From: Thermoplasmatota archaeon
GTDB lineage: Archaea > Thermoplasmatota > E2 > DHVEG-1
Direction of reading: 5' to 3'
Length of the DNA stretch: 29,631 nt
Assembly (NCBI GenBank): GCA_030605515.1
Contig: JAUWIE010000086.1
Coordinates: forward strand, 1-29,631
Part shown: piece by piece, positions 1 through 9,953 of the stretch
Numbering within the stretch: position 1 is the first letter of the stretch
Layout: each line of letters starts with the position of its first letter
Position numbers and translations under genes: made by a program
The notes under the pieces: generated by a model
Database searches by the model: none
Told to the model about the DNA's origin: nothing
What the model saw: only the letters and a program-made list of their open reading frames with translations

Positions 1-739
1 AATAACTATTGATTATTTCTGGGTTTTCAACAATAGCTTGTACATATTCCTTATCACAAACAAGATCTCTAGATTTAATATCTCTAGATTGATCTATCTC
101 AAAACATAGATTTACTTTGAGATTTAATGATTCATAAAAGAATATTTCACCCTTGTTTGGAATAAGCTGGATTGGGTAGAGATTCAGTATTAGAATTTTT
201 ACTCCACGAATGTTTTGAATTGATACAATTTTATAAAAAGTACCAGGATACAAAGTATCAGATTCATATATTGATTCTTTCCGCTCTGTTGGAATTATTT
301 CATCTAGCTTACTAAGGGGTATAGGTTTCTGACCATGTATAATATCATGTTTCCCAGGTAACTTTAAACCTTCATTTGTAACTATTTCAATATCTACGAT
401 ATTATTATTTTTTGGGATGGCTATTCTAGCTGTTTTAAAAGGCAACACTGGTTCTCCAGGTAAGCCATAAGAATCTAATTCCTTTATTGAAATACTATCT
501 CTATTACTTGTACCAGTTATTTCAGGATATTTAAAACCAAAAGAAAAATCTAAACATTTATCCTTTTGAGTAATATATCCTGTGTTTTCAATTAGTTCTT
601 GTTTATGATCTACAACTTTTTTGTTAGAAATTGATACCTTATGAATATTACCGCTTATACCTGGTAAAATACCAGCTCCAATTAATAAAATGACTATTAT
701 AATAACTAATGTTCTTCCAGATAAGAAATTATAATTCAT
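1..739 (-). CDS. Gingipain-type (C25) peptidase, N-terminal propeptide part (partial, runs off left edge)
   Basis: An open frame of 246 codons starts at ATG 739 and is uninterrupted to the left edge, so only the N-terminus is present. Residues 1-31 form a signal peptide (short charged start, hydrophobic core, then the GAGILPGISG motif shared with two other secreted proteins here). Residues about 65-225 have the look of the C25 propeptide domain: a GLPGEPVLPFKTARIAIP stretch, then alternating hydrophobic strands and an LPGKHDI segment. In that family this domain precedes a gingipain-like Cys-His protease that is secreted and self-processed. The catalytic domain would lie beyond the edge, so protease activity is inferred. 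A G-rich ribosome site (five G, nine bases before ATG) and a TATA element near 783-790 support the start. Propeptide-like domains also occur on non-peptidase surface proteins, which is the main alternative. Confidence 0.72.
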   Translation of the reverse strand, partial: MNYNFLSGRTLVIIIVILLIGAGILPGISGNIHKVSISNKKVVDHKQELIENTGYITQKDKCLDFSFGFKYPEITGTSNRDSISIKELDSYGLPGEPVLPFKTARIAIPKNNNIVDIEIVTNEGLKLPGKHDIIHGQKPIPLSKLDEIIPTERKESIYESDTLYPGTFYKIVSIQNIRGVKILILNLYPIQLIPNKGEIFFYESLNLKVNLCFEIDQSRDIKSRDLVCDKEYVQAIVENPEIINSY

Positions 740-782
740 GTAGTGTTGCCCCCTGAATATGATACTATAAAGACAGATTTTT

Positions 783-792
783 ATTTAAATGT
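783..792 (-). promoter_or_regulatory. Archaeal TATA box of the left-edge C25-like gene
   Basis: On the minus strand the sequence reads GAAACATTTAAATAAAAA, an A-rich BRE-like start followed by an ATTTAAAT core centred about 47 bases upstream of ATG 739. That predicts a leader of about 20 bases carrying the GGGGG ribosome site. Confidence 0.55.
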
Positions 793-813
793 TTCTAAAA
801 AAATATTATCGTT

Positions 814-823
814 AAAAAAAAAA
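814..823 (-). terminator. T-tract terminator after the dockerin operon
   Basis: Ten consecutive A on the plus strand (T10 in the transcript) lie 20 bases past the stop codon at 843-845. No hairpin is evident; oligo-T alone is a known archaeal termination signal. Confidence 0.5.
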
Positions 824-842
824 TGATCAGAATTATCCTCTT

Positions 843-2612
843 TTACCATTCTGGATTGCAGCAGTCAGGATTAGGTGGTGGTCCACCACCGTATAGATAA
901 GCTATTAAATAGGTTAAATCTCCGATATTTATTATATCATCATTATTTAAATCAGCTGTACACATAAGAATTGGTGCTAGTCCGCCACCATAGAGATATG
1001 CTATCAAGAATGTTAAATCCGCAATGTTAACAACACCATCTCCCCCAGTTGGTGGATTATCTGGACAGTTGAAATCACCACAACTCCAAATACAACTATG
1101 TCCGAAACGCAAAAAATGCATACGTATCGTTCCAGTTACCTTTAAAGCGTTGTCATATGCCCAAATTATTAAACTACTACAATAATGACTAGGGTCATAT
1201 ATTCTCCACTCTGCAATATCAGCGTTTTTAAATGATTTGAATCGCTCATCTCCATTATCTTCATCATCAGTAAGGACAAAGTCATTACCACTTATATTTA
1301 TCGGGTCACTCCAGTTTACTCCACCATCCCATGTTGCACATGCATAGAGCGTGTTATTTCTTACAAACGTTGCGATATATTTCATGCCTTGTAAGTGTTG
1401 TATTGATGGTGTGGTTTCATTCCAAATTGTTCCGCCAACCCAGTCAATGTTTAGATCTACATCAGCTACGTGATTTGGATTAGAATAATTATAGTGCCAG
1501 GACACAATATCCTTGTCATATGTCATATTAATGTCATCATATATCCAAAATTCAGTTAACATTACAAAATGCCCCTCTGATGCAGCAATTGTTGGTTTTC
1601 GTAGCATTATATTTGGACCAAACCACAATATATATCCGCCGGTACCACTCCAGTCTTCGAAAAAGTCGAATGTTAGGAGTATGCTGTCATTGCCCTGGTA
1701 ACGCAAATCATGAGCTATATATATAGGATATCCTCCTGTTACATCTTCACCATCAATTGCGCATCCTACGGTTCGACAGTTATCAATTTGATAACCTGTA
1801 TACCAACCATTACTTGGATTATCAGGATCTGCATAGAAAAAGTAAGGAGCACCATCTATAACTACTCCAATTACTCCAAATTCCCAAAAATTTTGACTAT
1901 CATCACATGCTATTCTTACTGCTGTGATTTCAGATCCTGCCGAGCTTAAATCAAATGAATAACCTGAATATGAATCCGTTTCTACAGGATCTCCCTCAAC
2001 TTTCATAAGGAATAAATCAGAACTATATAATGGGTCGGGTACATTGGTAGCAAAGAATACGTTATTAGTATTATTTTCACCCCAATAATCAGCATCAGGG
2101 TATGTAGTGTTCAAAGGATCTTGAGTAGTGCTGTTAATCCAATAAACACCATCACTAAAGTTACCCCCGTCATCATTTGAACCATACCAAATAATTGTTT
2201 TATAATCCTCTTCAGGATCAGACATATTATGATACTCAAATTCATAACCTAATAATACTTCATCATCTCTTGCATCAGCCATTGCCGGATGAAAAGCATC
2301 GACCTGATAATCTAAAGGCAATGATCGATCTGAATTTAAAAACAAATCAGTATTTAGTCCAATTTTTCCAGTTTCAATAATTCTCTTAAACATAACTTTC
2401 ATTTTTTGAGATGATACAAATTCTTTTTTCATTTGTATTTGTGGTAGCTCTTTCAATCTTTGATTTAATAGATTTAATTCTTCTTCATTTCTTGAATTTT
2501 GAGCTGTTGTTTGTATTATTGCTGCTGTTGCATTGGAAATCAGAAGTCCTATAATAATTAAGGTTATTGCATAAAGAGATATTTGATTTCTTTTTATAAT
2601 ATCAAATCTCAT
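843..2612 (-). CDS. Secreted Asp-box (BNR-like) protein with C-terminal dockerin pair, paralogue 1
   Basis: A protein of 589 residues, counted from ATG 2612. A TTG six bases upstream could also open the frame, but the GGAG inside the end of the preceding gene sits 10 bases from the ATG and only 4 from the TTG, so ATG is preferred. Residues 1-31 are a signal peptide. The middle contains two Asp-box motifs, SNDDGGNF near residue 145 and TWDGGVNW near 427, of the kind found in sialidase/BNR beta-propellers, plus several N-glycosylation sequons. The C-terminus holds two dockerin repeats (loops ending NIADL and NIGDL, helices with LIAYLYGGG) and the tail DCCNPEW. It is the last gene of a three-gene unit and a tandem paralogue of its upstream neighbour. 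Substrate and enzymatic activity are unknown; a sugar- or protein-binding propeller is the cautious reading. Confidence 0.85.
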   Translation of the reverse strand: MRFDIIKRNQISLYAITLIIIGLLISNATAAIIQTTAQNSRNEEELNLLNQRLKELPQIQMKKEFVSSQKMKVMFKRIIETGKIGLNTDLFLNSDRSLPLDYQVDAFHPAMADARDDEVLLGYEFEYHNMSDPEEDYKTIIWYGSNDDGGNFSDGVYWINSTTQDPLNTTYPDADYWGENNTNNVFFATNVPDPLYSSDLFLMKVEGDPVETDSYSGYSFDLSSAGSEITAVRIACDDSQNFWEFGVIGVVIDGAPYFFYADPDNPSNGWYTGYQIDNCRTVGCAIDGEDVTGGYPIYIAHDLRYQGNDSILLTFDFFEDWSGTGGYILWFGPNIMLRKPTIAASEGHFVMLTEFWIYDDINMTYDKDIVSWHYNYSNPNHVADVDLNIDWVGGTIWNETTPSIQHLQGMKYIATFVRNNTLYACATWDGGVNWSDPINISGNDFVLTDDEDNGDERFKSFKNADIAEWRIYDPSHYCSSLIIWAYDNALKVTGTIRMHFLRFGHSCIWSCGDFNCPDNPPTGGDGVVNIADLTFLIAYLYGGGLAPILMCTADLNNDDIINIGDLTYLIAYLYGGGPPPNPDCCNPEW

Positions 2613-2618
2613 TTTCAA

Positions 2619-4376
2619 TCATCTCCATACTGGATTACAGCAGTCTGGATTTGGATTTGGTCCACCACCATACAAATATGCTATTAAGTAAGTTAAATCA
2701 GCGATATTTATTATGTCATCGTTGTTTAGATCTGCAAGACAATATGGATTTGGATTTGGTCCACCACCGTATAGATATGCTATCAAGAATGTTAAATCAG
2801 CTATGTTAACGACACCATCTCCCCCGGTAGGATCGTTTTCTGGAACATTAAAATCACCACAACCCCAAGGTGACCAATAGTAAATACGGTTCCAATTTAT
2901 GCGTTTTGTGCCACTTGGATCCTTTAAACCAGTGTCATAAGCCCAGATTACCTTCCAAGTCATATCCAATGGTCTTATTTCAGCTATATCAGGGTTTTTA
3001 AAGTCATCCTCTAGAACGTAATCCATCTCACTTTGTGGCATAGGCGTGGTCCAGGTTACTCCACCATCATTTGTTTTACATGCATATAATGTGTTGTTTA
3101 GTACAAAAGTTGCAATATAGGACATACCTTGTGTATTTCTTAATGCTGGAGTGGTCTCATCCCATATTGTTCCGCCAACCCAATCGAGAACAATATCTAC
3201 ATCGGCTACATGGTTTGGATTTGAATAATTATAGTGCCATGCTACAATATCCTTGTCATATGTCATGTTAATATCATCATATATCCAAAACTCTGATAAC
3301 ATTATGAAATGGCCATCTGATGCATCCAAGCATGGTTTTCGAAGCATTATATCTGGGCCCCACCACCATACATATCCACCGGTACCACTCCAATCTTCAA
3401 AGAAATCAAATCCTATAAGAACAGAGTCGTTACCGCCGTATACAAGATCCCATCCTATATATACTGGGTATCCACCTGCTGCATCTTCACCATCAATAGC
3501 ACAACCAGTTGTACGGCATCCGCCTATTGGATAACAAGATATCCATCCACTTTGCGGATCATCCTCATTAGCATATGAACTGCATGGTGCATTTGCGTAT
3601 GCTTGATAATCCATCACCATTGAAATTGTACCAAATTCCCAGGTGTTCTGACTGTCATCGCAAGCTATCCTTGCCGATGTCATATTTAAATGCCCCGCAG
3701 CTGTCCAATCCCAAGATATTGTGTTATATGAGTTTTGTTCTGTTGGATCACCTTCGATTTTCATAAGTATCATTTCTGAACTATGAATTCCGGGTTCTGC
3801 TACAACAGTTCCATAGAAAACGTTTTTTGAATTGTTTTTACCCCAATAATCAGCATCAGGGTATGAAATGTTCAAAGGATCTCCAGTTGTATCATTAACC
3901 CAATAAATACCGTTACTCCAATTGCCACCATTATTATTTGATCCCTGCCATATAACTGTTTTATAATCTTCAGATGGATCGGTTGTGTTATGATAATCAA
4001 ACTCATAACCCATGATAACATTATCATCACCTGCATCAGCCATTGTTGGATGGAAAACATCAAATACAACATCCATAGGTGATGGATGATCTGAACCTGA
4101 AAGAAACTCAGTAGAAATATCTGCTTTTCGTAATTTTACATTTGATTGATGGCTTGAGATGCTTTGTCTTTCAGACTCTATAAATTTTTTATGCATTTGT
4201 ATTTGCGGCAGCTCTTTCAATCCTTGATTTGATAGATTTAATTCTTCTTCATTTCTTGAATTTTGAGCTGTTGTTTGTATTATTGCTGATGTTGCATTAG
4301 AAATCAGAAGTCCAATAATAACAAAGGTTACAATATAAAGTGATATTTGATTTCTTTTTATAATATCAAATCTCAT
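2619..4376 (-). CDS. Secreted Asp-box (BNR-like) protein with C-terminal dockerin pair, paralogue 2
   Basis: A protein of 585 residues from ATG 4376; the alternative TTG at 4382 overlaps no better ribosome site. It has the same layout as its downstream paralogue: an N-terminal signal peptide almost identical at both protein and DNA level, a central region with Asp-box-like motifs (SNNNGGNW near 145, degenerate, and TNDGGVTW near 434), a GCAIDGEDAAGGYPVYI block also found in the paralogue, and two dockerin repeats ending DCCNPVWR. Compared with the paralogue it carries an extra Cys-containing insertion near residue 255. The middle is clearly more diverged than the two ends. The gene begins two codons after the stop of the upstream peptidase gene and its own stop abuts the next gene, so the three are probably co-transcribed. 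The fold is inferred and the function unknown. Confidence 0.85.
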   Translation of the reverse strand: MRFDIIKRNQISLYIVTFVIIGLLISNATSAIIQTTAQNSRNEEELNLSNQGLKELPQIQMHKKFIESERQSISSHQSNVKLRKADISTEFLSGSDHPSPMDVVFDVFHPTMADAGDDNVIMGYEFDYHNTTDPSEDYKTVIWQGSNNNGGNWSNGIYWVNDTTGDPLNISYPDADYWGKNNSKNVFYGTVVAEPGIHSSEMILMKIEGDPTEQNSYNTISWDWTAAGHLNMTSARIACDDSQNTWEFGTISMVMDYQAYANAPCSSYANEDDPQSGWISCYPIGGCRTTGCAIDGEDAAGGYPVYIGWDLVYGGNDSVLIGFDFFEDWSGTGGYVWWWGPDIMLRKPCLDASDGHFIMLSEFWIYDDINMTYDKDIVAWHYNYSNPNHVADVDIVLDWVGGTIWDETTPALRNTQGMSYIATFVLNNTLYACKTNDGGVTWTTPMPQSEMDYVLEDDFKNPDIAEIRPLDMTWKVIWAYDTGLKDPSGTKRINWNRIYYWSPWGCGDFNVPENDPTGGDGVVNIADLTFLIAYLYGGGPNPNPYCLADLNNDDIINIADLTYLIAYLYGGGPNPNPDCCNPVWR

Positions 4377-4382
4377 TTTCAA

Positions 4383-7300
4383 TCATTCCCATACTGGATT
4401 GCAGCAGTCTGGGTTTGGTGCAGATCCTCCACCATATAGATATGCGATTATATAGGTGAGATCTCCTATGTTGACCGTGTCATCGTTGTTTAGATCTCCA
4501 AGGCATAATGGATATGGTGATGGTCCACTGCCATACAAGTATGCGATTATGTATGTGAGATCTCCTATGTTGACCGTGTCATCGTTGTTTAAATCTCCGC
4601 AGAGGTATTCATCTCTTTCACCAACTGAGATGTAAACCTCATCAATTACACCCAAAAATGGCATATAGCCACCGTGGCCACTAAGTCGTTTACCTATGCA
4701 AAGGTTATTACTGGTTGACGCTGGTGGATATTCCCAATCTGCTTCATTTTCAAGGTCACCATCAACAAAAACCCGTACTTTGCTACCGTCCCATACTCCC
4801 ATGACATGATGGCAAATATTATCCCTTAGATCAGTTGTTCCTGCGGTATTTCCAGCACCATCTGAACCGGAATAAACTGAAAATCTGATTTTTCCATCGT
4901 TGAGATAAAATGTGAATCCATGTCCGTTTCCTCCAGAGTACTGATATTTATCAACAATTACTAGATAACTATCTGTACCTGTTGCCTTTATGTATGCTTC
5001 AATTGAGAATGTATTTGTGATGTCTAGGCTATTTGAATGAGGTACTGTGACTCCATCTCCATTGTGCCATTGACCTCCACCATGGAAATAAAGCCCTGAA
5101 TTAATGCATCCCGTGGTCCATGTCGCACCATTTATTGTTCCATTGTTATTGTTTTCTGTTGAATCATAGGCAATGCTTCCTTCGTTTTCATCGAAATGCC
5201 ATATTGCAACTGGTTCATAAGGATAATTTTCTGTTGTAAAGTCCCAAACTGGACCAGTTGAAGTTCTATAATAGCTATCCTTTGCTATGATCTGCCAGTA
5301 ATATTTTGTACTATAGTCAAGGTTTCCAGGGCCATAAGCATAGAGGTTATAGACTGTTTCTGTTTGTTTCTCTGAAACTAGTTCAAGTTCACCTGGATTT
5401 GTTCCAAAATACACATCATAAGTTACCGTATCTCCGGGGTCTGGGTCACCACCAGTCCAATGTAAATCGGTGTATACTGATACATCTGTTTCACCATTTG
5501 AAGGATCTGGGTTATATGGAGTATCGGGATCAGTGGCATATATTGGATATTGATCTTCTGAGGTGAACGCTGGTGGAATTTGATAAGGGGTGTCTCCAAA
5601 ACCATCTTGATCTATATCTTGTCCCTCGTAGTCACTCCAATAGTTACCACCGATTTGATCATCATAGTACCATTGATATGTACCCATTTCATCCCATGCT
5701 TGCTGTAGGTTGTTTACAAATAAATTATTATAGATGAATCCAAAGCCTGATGATAAAGATTCTTGATTATGAAAACCAATGTTGTTGTCTTTTATAGTGT
5801 TTTCATATATTTGGTTATCATCTGAGTAGGCCATATAGAAGCCATAGTTACAACCTGTGATCGTGTTTTGATAAATATTATTATTGAAGTCTGCATCTAA
5901 CATATTGATACCTATTTCACTTCCTCCAATTGTGTTATATCCAATATCGTTACCTATTGTAGTATCAAGATCAATTCCACTATTCAAAGAATTCTGAACT
6001 ACGTTATTAAAAATAGTATTTGTGCTACTGCCACTATTAACATTTATTCCATAATTATTATCTATTATTGTATTTCCATTGATATCTGCGTTTGAACCAC
6101 CTTGAATATTTATACCCTGGCCATTATTATAAATGATATTATCAGTGATGTCATTGTCATCTCCATTGTCATCAGTTACTCCTGTATTTGTTGATACACT
6201 AATGTAATCATCATCAATAATATTGTTGTTGGAATTACTAAGATAAATACCATATGAATTATTTATAAGGGTGTTTCGTCGTATTTCATTATAATTGCTT
6301 TCAAGAAGATAAATACCTTTATCACTATTATTAAAGAGTATATTTGAAATGATTTTGTTATAATGACTCAACCATAAATATATTCCATGATCACCATTTT
6401 CATCACATCTGTTACCTCGGATTGTGTTGTTGTTGCTTTCAAGTAGATATATACCTGATTTACCATTATTGTTTGCTATGTTTCCAAGGAGAGCGTTTTC
6501 ATGACTAGCTCCAAGATAAATACCGTAATCAACATTTCCACTAGCATTATTGCCCATCAGAACAAGTCCATCACAATTGTTTAGACAAATTCCTGAGTGT
6601 ATCCCTGATCCATTGTTTTCAATGCAAATATTGTCTTTTAGAATGTTATTATCACTGTATTGAAGTATTATACCATTAAATACTCTATCTTTTGCATAGT
6701 TTCCATAGAATCTATTATCATTACAGTTTGAATTTACTTGTATACCAGCCCAAACTATTGATGGATAGTACTCTATTTTTTTTCCTGCATCATTATTATA
6801 TATTGTGTTGTTTGAGCAGTCAGTAGATATTTCTATCCCATTTTGGTTATCCGCAGATGAGCTGAACCCAACAAAGTTGTGATTACTCTCATATAGATAT
6901 ATCCCAGTATAATGCATATAACGAGCGGTATTTTCACATATTATACTATTATCACTAAACCAAAGTAGAATACCGATTCCACTTCCATAATTATACGTCT
7001 GATAGTTGTTTTCATCATTGTTACAGATGATATGGTTATTACCTCTATCAATTACAATACAGTAAAATCCTCTTAATAAGTTTCCAAGAATAACGGTATT
7101 ATTTGATGTTACATGAAGGGTATATGATGAAGAACCACCTGTGTTAAGAGTAAAACCCATGATCACAACATCATCAGCTGTCACATCAACTACAGTTCCA
7201 CTACTCTGATAAAGCGATGTTTGAGATTTACTTGAACCGATAAACATAAGTGTCTTATTGATTAATACATGCTGGTTGTAACTTCCGGCGCTTACCACAA

Positions 7301-9941
7301 GTTTATCACCTATACTAGCTTGATTAACTGCTGTTTGTATTGGTGTAGCAATCACTGTTCCACTGTTTGTATTATGAGTACAAGTATATCCTTGATTGGC
7401 CCATTCATTCTGATCAACAAACGGGTTTGGATCAACAGCTCCACCAGCAATAGCTTTAGGATTATCAATTATTCCATCATTATTTGTATCGCTACCTGAA
7501 TGATCACTCCAATAATTACCACCATAAGGATAGTTCAGACTCCAATCATTTGTTCCATCGTCATATCCATTATCACCATTTTGAACAAGATTGTTATGAT
7601 ACACAGTGTTACCATCTGAACCTGTCATTGTAATTCCATCGTTGTTATTTTCAATTTGATTCTGCGTAATTGTATTATCATTGCTATTATCAACATCAAC
7701 ACCACTATCACAAGTAAAAATTGAATTACCAGATACAACATTTGCCGTTGCGTTTTCTAAATGAATTCCATTCGCCCCACCACTAGCAGATATAGTATTT
7801 TGATGTATCACATTGTCAAATCCTGCAACATAGATGTTAGTGGTTGTATGTGAGAAAAGAATATTGTTTGCTATGATGTTATCATACGCATCTGACTCTA
7901 CATAGATACCATAATCATTATTTGAAAGAGTATTACCCGTAACAACATTATCAAAGCTTGTATTTGAAATAATTATTCCTTTACCATTTGTATGAGAATT
8001 CACATTGTTATTACTAAGTAGATTACCACTACCTTGTATGTAAATCCCATCATGATTACTCTGAATGGTATTTCCGATAATGGCGTTATTATCAGAATAT
8101 ATACCTAGACTGTTTCCAAATGCAAAATTTTTAATTGTAAAACCAGTTAAATTTACACCATCAGCTGTTATTTTCACCCCGTCAGGTTTAAAGCTACCAT
8201 ATCCGTCTATGACTGTATTATCTTTATCTCTTGCAATAATTGTCAGTGGTTTATTTATCACAATTTGGTTAACATCATAAACACCTGGGTATACTTCTAG
8301 ATAATCACCAGATGTTGCATCATCAATTGCATCTTGAAATGTTGTATAAATTTGATTATTATCGGTATTATGAATAAGATTAAAAAATAGTGTAATATCA
8401 GTTGGACCCTGGATTGCTACTTGACTTTGAGTAGGTGTTACATTACCAGATCTTTTAGATGGATATCCTGGATTGTAGCTTTCATTATAATATTCAACCC
8501 AAAACTTTGTAATATTTACATCTTGTTTTGCTGAGTCACCTATTACTAGATGAAAATCTGTTGTTCCTGTTATCCAGTCATCATAGAACTTGGTTACATC
8601 TAGACACATAAAACTTGGGAGATATTCTTCAGCTTGTTGTTTATGCGCCCAATGCATATTTTGTTGGTCAAGAAAACCAATGGTCATGTTGAAATGTGCA
8701 TCTCTATTTCCTGGGTTATCATAAAGAGTCCAAGCTCCAATCATTGATGGGCTTTCATCTGTATCATATTCAATATCAAAATAGTATACCGGGGTGTTGA
8801 TCTTCATTTGAAGTCCTAGGTAAGTTATCCAATAGAATCCTCCACGATTTAGTTCATCTGCTTCATCACTCCATTTACCTGCGTTTAACCGACCTCCAGT
8901 TGTCTTTCCCCAGGATTTACCCCAAGAATTCACAATTTTAAATCCACCTACCTCTGCAGGGTTATATGGAACAGTTTTACTATCATTATACCCCACGATA
9001 CATTGTGCATGTGTTGCTCCCATACTTATTTCAGAGTTTTCAAGAATATCATCATCTTCACCTAGACCACCGGTATTCCCTGCAAGATTACTCGAATCAA
9101 GAGCAAATAAAAGAGGATGACTATTGTTAAGTAATGTTTTCATAAGAGTAAGATCAGATGCTGAAAATGGTGGATTGATTATACCAATATTTTTTATTCG
9201 ATATTGAGGGGCATCACGCCAAGCGTTTTCACTTCCCCAACTGAGGTAATCAAGAGCATTATATTGCATTTTGATTTCACGACAGACACCAATGGTTTCC
9301 ATAAGTCCAAGAGAATCCGTATATGTTGATCCAACTGCGTTTGCTCCAATTCCAGTTCCTTTGTATTTACATTTATTATAAACAAAAGCTGGACTTATTA
9401 GCTGGTCATAAGAGTTACTAGTCTGAGCATTATATGTACCTGTCCATCCACGTGTCTTTGCCTGCATGTAACCATTTGCATAATATGCTGATGCCCAGGC
9501 GACACAGGATCCTTGTTGTCCTTGTGTATGGACCTCTGGGAAATAGATTTCTGTTGAAAGATCATATACAGTTGGGATGGGCATTGAATGTGAGACTCCA
9601 TCAGCAATATTTACTTTTCCAACCATTGCATCTAAATCTTCTTCTGTTGGAAGAATAAAACCAGTAGCATATTCGCTATTAATATTCTGATGTTTTGTAT
9701 CATAATTAAGATTGTTGATAATCTTTTTAAGTTGATCTATTTCTTCTTGTGTAGCACGATGTGATATAATACCCAAGGACTCAATATCTTTTATATTTTG
9801 AGTTACAGAGTTATTAACTGGTTCAGCAATTTCTTTTTTAATTGTTTTAAATCCACTGATACTTGGTACGATACTAGCTCCTATAAATAATATAAAAATA
9901 CCTACAACTAGGCTTTTCCATAACATATCATTCTTTTTCAT
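4383..9941 (-). CDS. Secreted C1A (papain-family) peptidase with NosD beta-helices, FnIII, LamG and dockerin
   Basis: A protein of 1852 residues from ATG 9941. That start gives a clean signal peptide ending GASIVPSISG and has GGGAGG upstream; an in-frame TTG at 9986 would put 15 odd residues before it. A prosegment (about 50-130) precedes the C1A domain: oxyanion Gln140 and nucleophile Cys146 in QGQQGSCVAWAS, His311 in THAQCIVGY, Asn338 in VNSWGKSWG. A beta-rich domain (about 367-500) is shared with the other C1A peptidase here. Two parallel beta-helix (NosD/CASH) blocks follow (about 524-834 and 850-1467), each closed by a GGNYWSD motif, then an FnIII-like domain (1470-1572), a LamG/ConA-like domain (1576-1777) and a dockerin pair (1779-1847) with tail DCCNPVWE. 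Expected role: extracellular protein digestion with carbohydrate-binding modules. First gene of a three-gene unit. Confidence 0.9.
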   Translation of the reverse strand: MKKNDMLWKSLVVGIFILFIGASIVPSISGFKTIKKEIAEPVNNSVTQNIKDIESLGIISHRATQEEIDQLKKIINNLNYDTKHQNINSEYATGFILPTEEDLDAMVGKVNIADGVSHSMPIPTVYDLSTEIYFPEVHTQGQQGSCVAWASAYYANGYMQAKTRGWTGTYNAQTSNSYDQLISPAFVYNKCKYKGTGIGANAVGSTYTDSLGLMETIGVCREIKMQYNALDYLSWGSENAWRDAPQYRIKNIGIINPPFSASDLTLMKTLLNNSHPLLFALDSSNLAGNTGGLGEDDDILENSEISMGATHAQCIVGYNDSKTVPYNPAEVGGFKIVNSWGKSWGKTTGGRLNAGKWSDEADELNRGGFYWITYLGLQMKINTPVYYFDIEYDTDESPSMIGAWTLYDNPGNRDAHFNMTIGFLDQQNMHWAHKQQAEEYLPSFMCLDVTKFYDDWITGTTDFHLVIGDSAKQDVNITKFWVEYYNESYNPGYPSKRSGNVTPTQSQVAIQGPTDITLFFNLIHNTDNNQIYTTFQDAIDDATSGDYLEVYPGVYDVNQIVINKPLTIIARDKDNTVIDGYGSFKPDGVKITADGVNLTGFTIKNFAFGNSLGIYSDNNAIIGNTIQSNHDGIYIQGSGNLLSNNNVNSHTNGKGIIISNTSFDNVVTGNTLSNNDYGIYVESDAYDNIIANNILFSHTTTNIYVAGFDNVIHQNTISASGGANGIHLENATANVVSGNSIFTCDSGVDVDNSNDNTITQNQIENNNDGITMTGSDGNTVYHNNLVQNGDNGYDDGTNDWSLNYPYGGNYWSDHSGSDTNNDGIIDNPKAIAGGAVDPNPFVDQNEWANQGYTCTHNTNSGTVIATPIQTAVNQASIGDKLVVSAGSYNQHVLINKTLMFIGSSKSQTSLYQSSGTVVDVTADDVVIMGFTLNTGGSSSYTLHVTSNNTVILGNLLRGFYCIVIDRGNNHIICNNDENNYQTYNYGSGIGILLWFSDNSIICENTARYMHYTGIYLYESNHNFVGFSSSADNQNGIEISTDCSNNTIYNNDAGKKIEYYPSIVWAGIQVNSNCNDNRFYGNYAKDRVFNGIILQYSDNNILKDNICIENNGSGIHSGICLNNCDGLVLMGNNASGNVDYGIYLGASHENALLGNIANNNGKSGIYLLESNNNTIRGNRCDENGDHGIYLWLSHYNKIISNILFNNSDKGIYLLESNYNEIRRNTLINNSYGIYLSNSNNNIIDDDYISVSTNTGVTDDNGDDNDITDNIIYNNGQGINIQGGSNADINGNTIIDNNYGINVNSGSSTNTIFNNVVQNSLNSGIDLDTTIGNDIGYNTIGGSEIGINMLDADFNNNIYQNTITGCNYGFYMAYSDDNQIYENTIKDNNIGFHNQESLSSGFGFIYNNLFVNNLQQAWDEMGTYQWYYDDQIGGNYWSDYEGQDIDQDGFGDTPYQIPPAFTSEDQYPIYATDPDTPYNPDPSNGETDVSVYTDLHWTGGDPDPGDTVTYDVYFGTNPGELELVSEKQTETVYNLYAYGPGNLDYSTKYYWQIIAKDSYYRTSTGPVWDFTTENYPYEPVAIWHFDENEGSIAYDSTENNNNGTINGATWTTGCINSGLYFHGGGQWHNGDGVTVPHSNSLDITNTFSIEAYIKATGTDSYLVIVDKYQYSGGNGHGFTFYLNDGKIRFSVYSGSDGAGNTAGTTDLRDNICHHVMGVWDGSKVRVFVDGDLENEADWEYPPASTSNNLCIGKRLSGHGGYMPFLGVIDEVYISVGERDEYLCGDLNNDDTVNIGDLTYIIAYLYGSGPSPYPLCLGDLNNDDTVNIGDLTYIIAYLYGGGSAPNPDCCNPVWE
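4441..4598 (-). repeat. 59-bp near-perfect direct repeat encoding the two dockerin repeats
   Basis: Copies at 4441-4499 and 4540-4598 (offset 99 bases, 33 codons) match at nearly every base, including silent positions. They encode the paired NIGDLTYIIAYLYG dockerin segments of the C1A peptidase, implying recent internal duplication or conversion. Confidence 0.8.
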
Positions 9942-9953
9942 ATTTAGTGTATA

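Larger units (their letters stand above)
843..4382 (-). repeat. Tandem gene duplication (two dockerin paralogues)
   Basis: Two head-to-tail copies of about 1.77 kb. The first ~160 bases of each (2450-2618 and 4214-4382) match at nearly every position, including silent sites, and both start with the same TGA-TTG-AAA-ATG-AGA junction. The central regions differ at many silent and replacement sites. Confidence 0.85.

Noticed and set aside
5540..8370. NosD name suggesting nitrous-oxide reductase maturation
   Set aside because: Only the right-handed beta-helix repeat is shared; no nos genes or copper motifs are present, so it is a structural domain call only.
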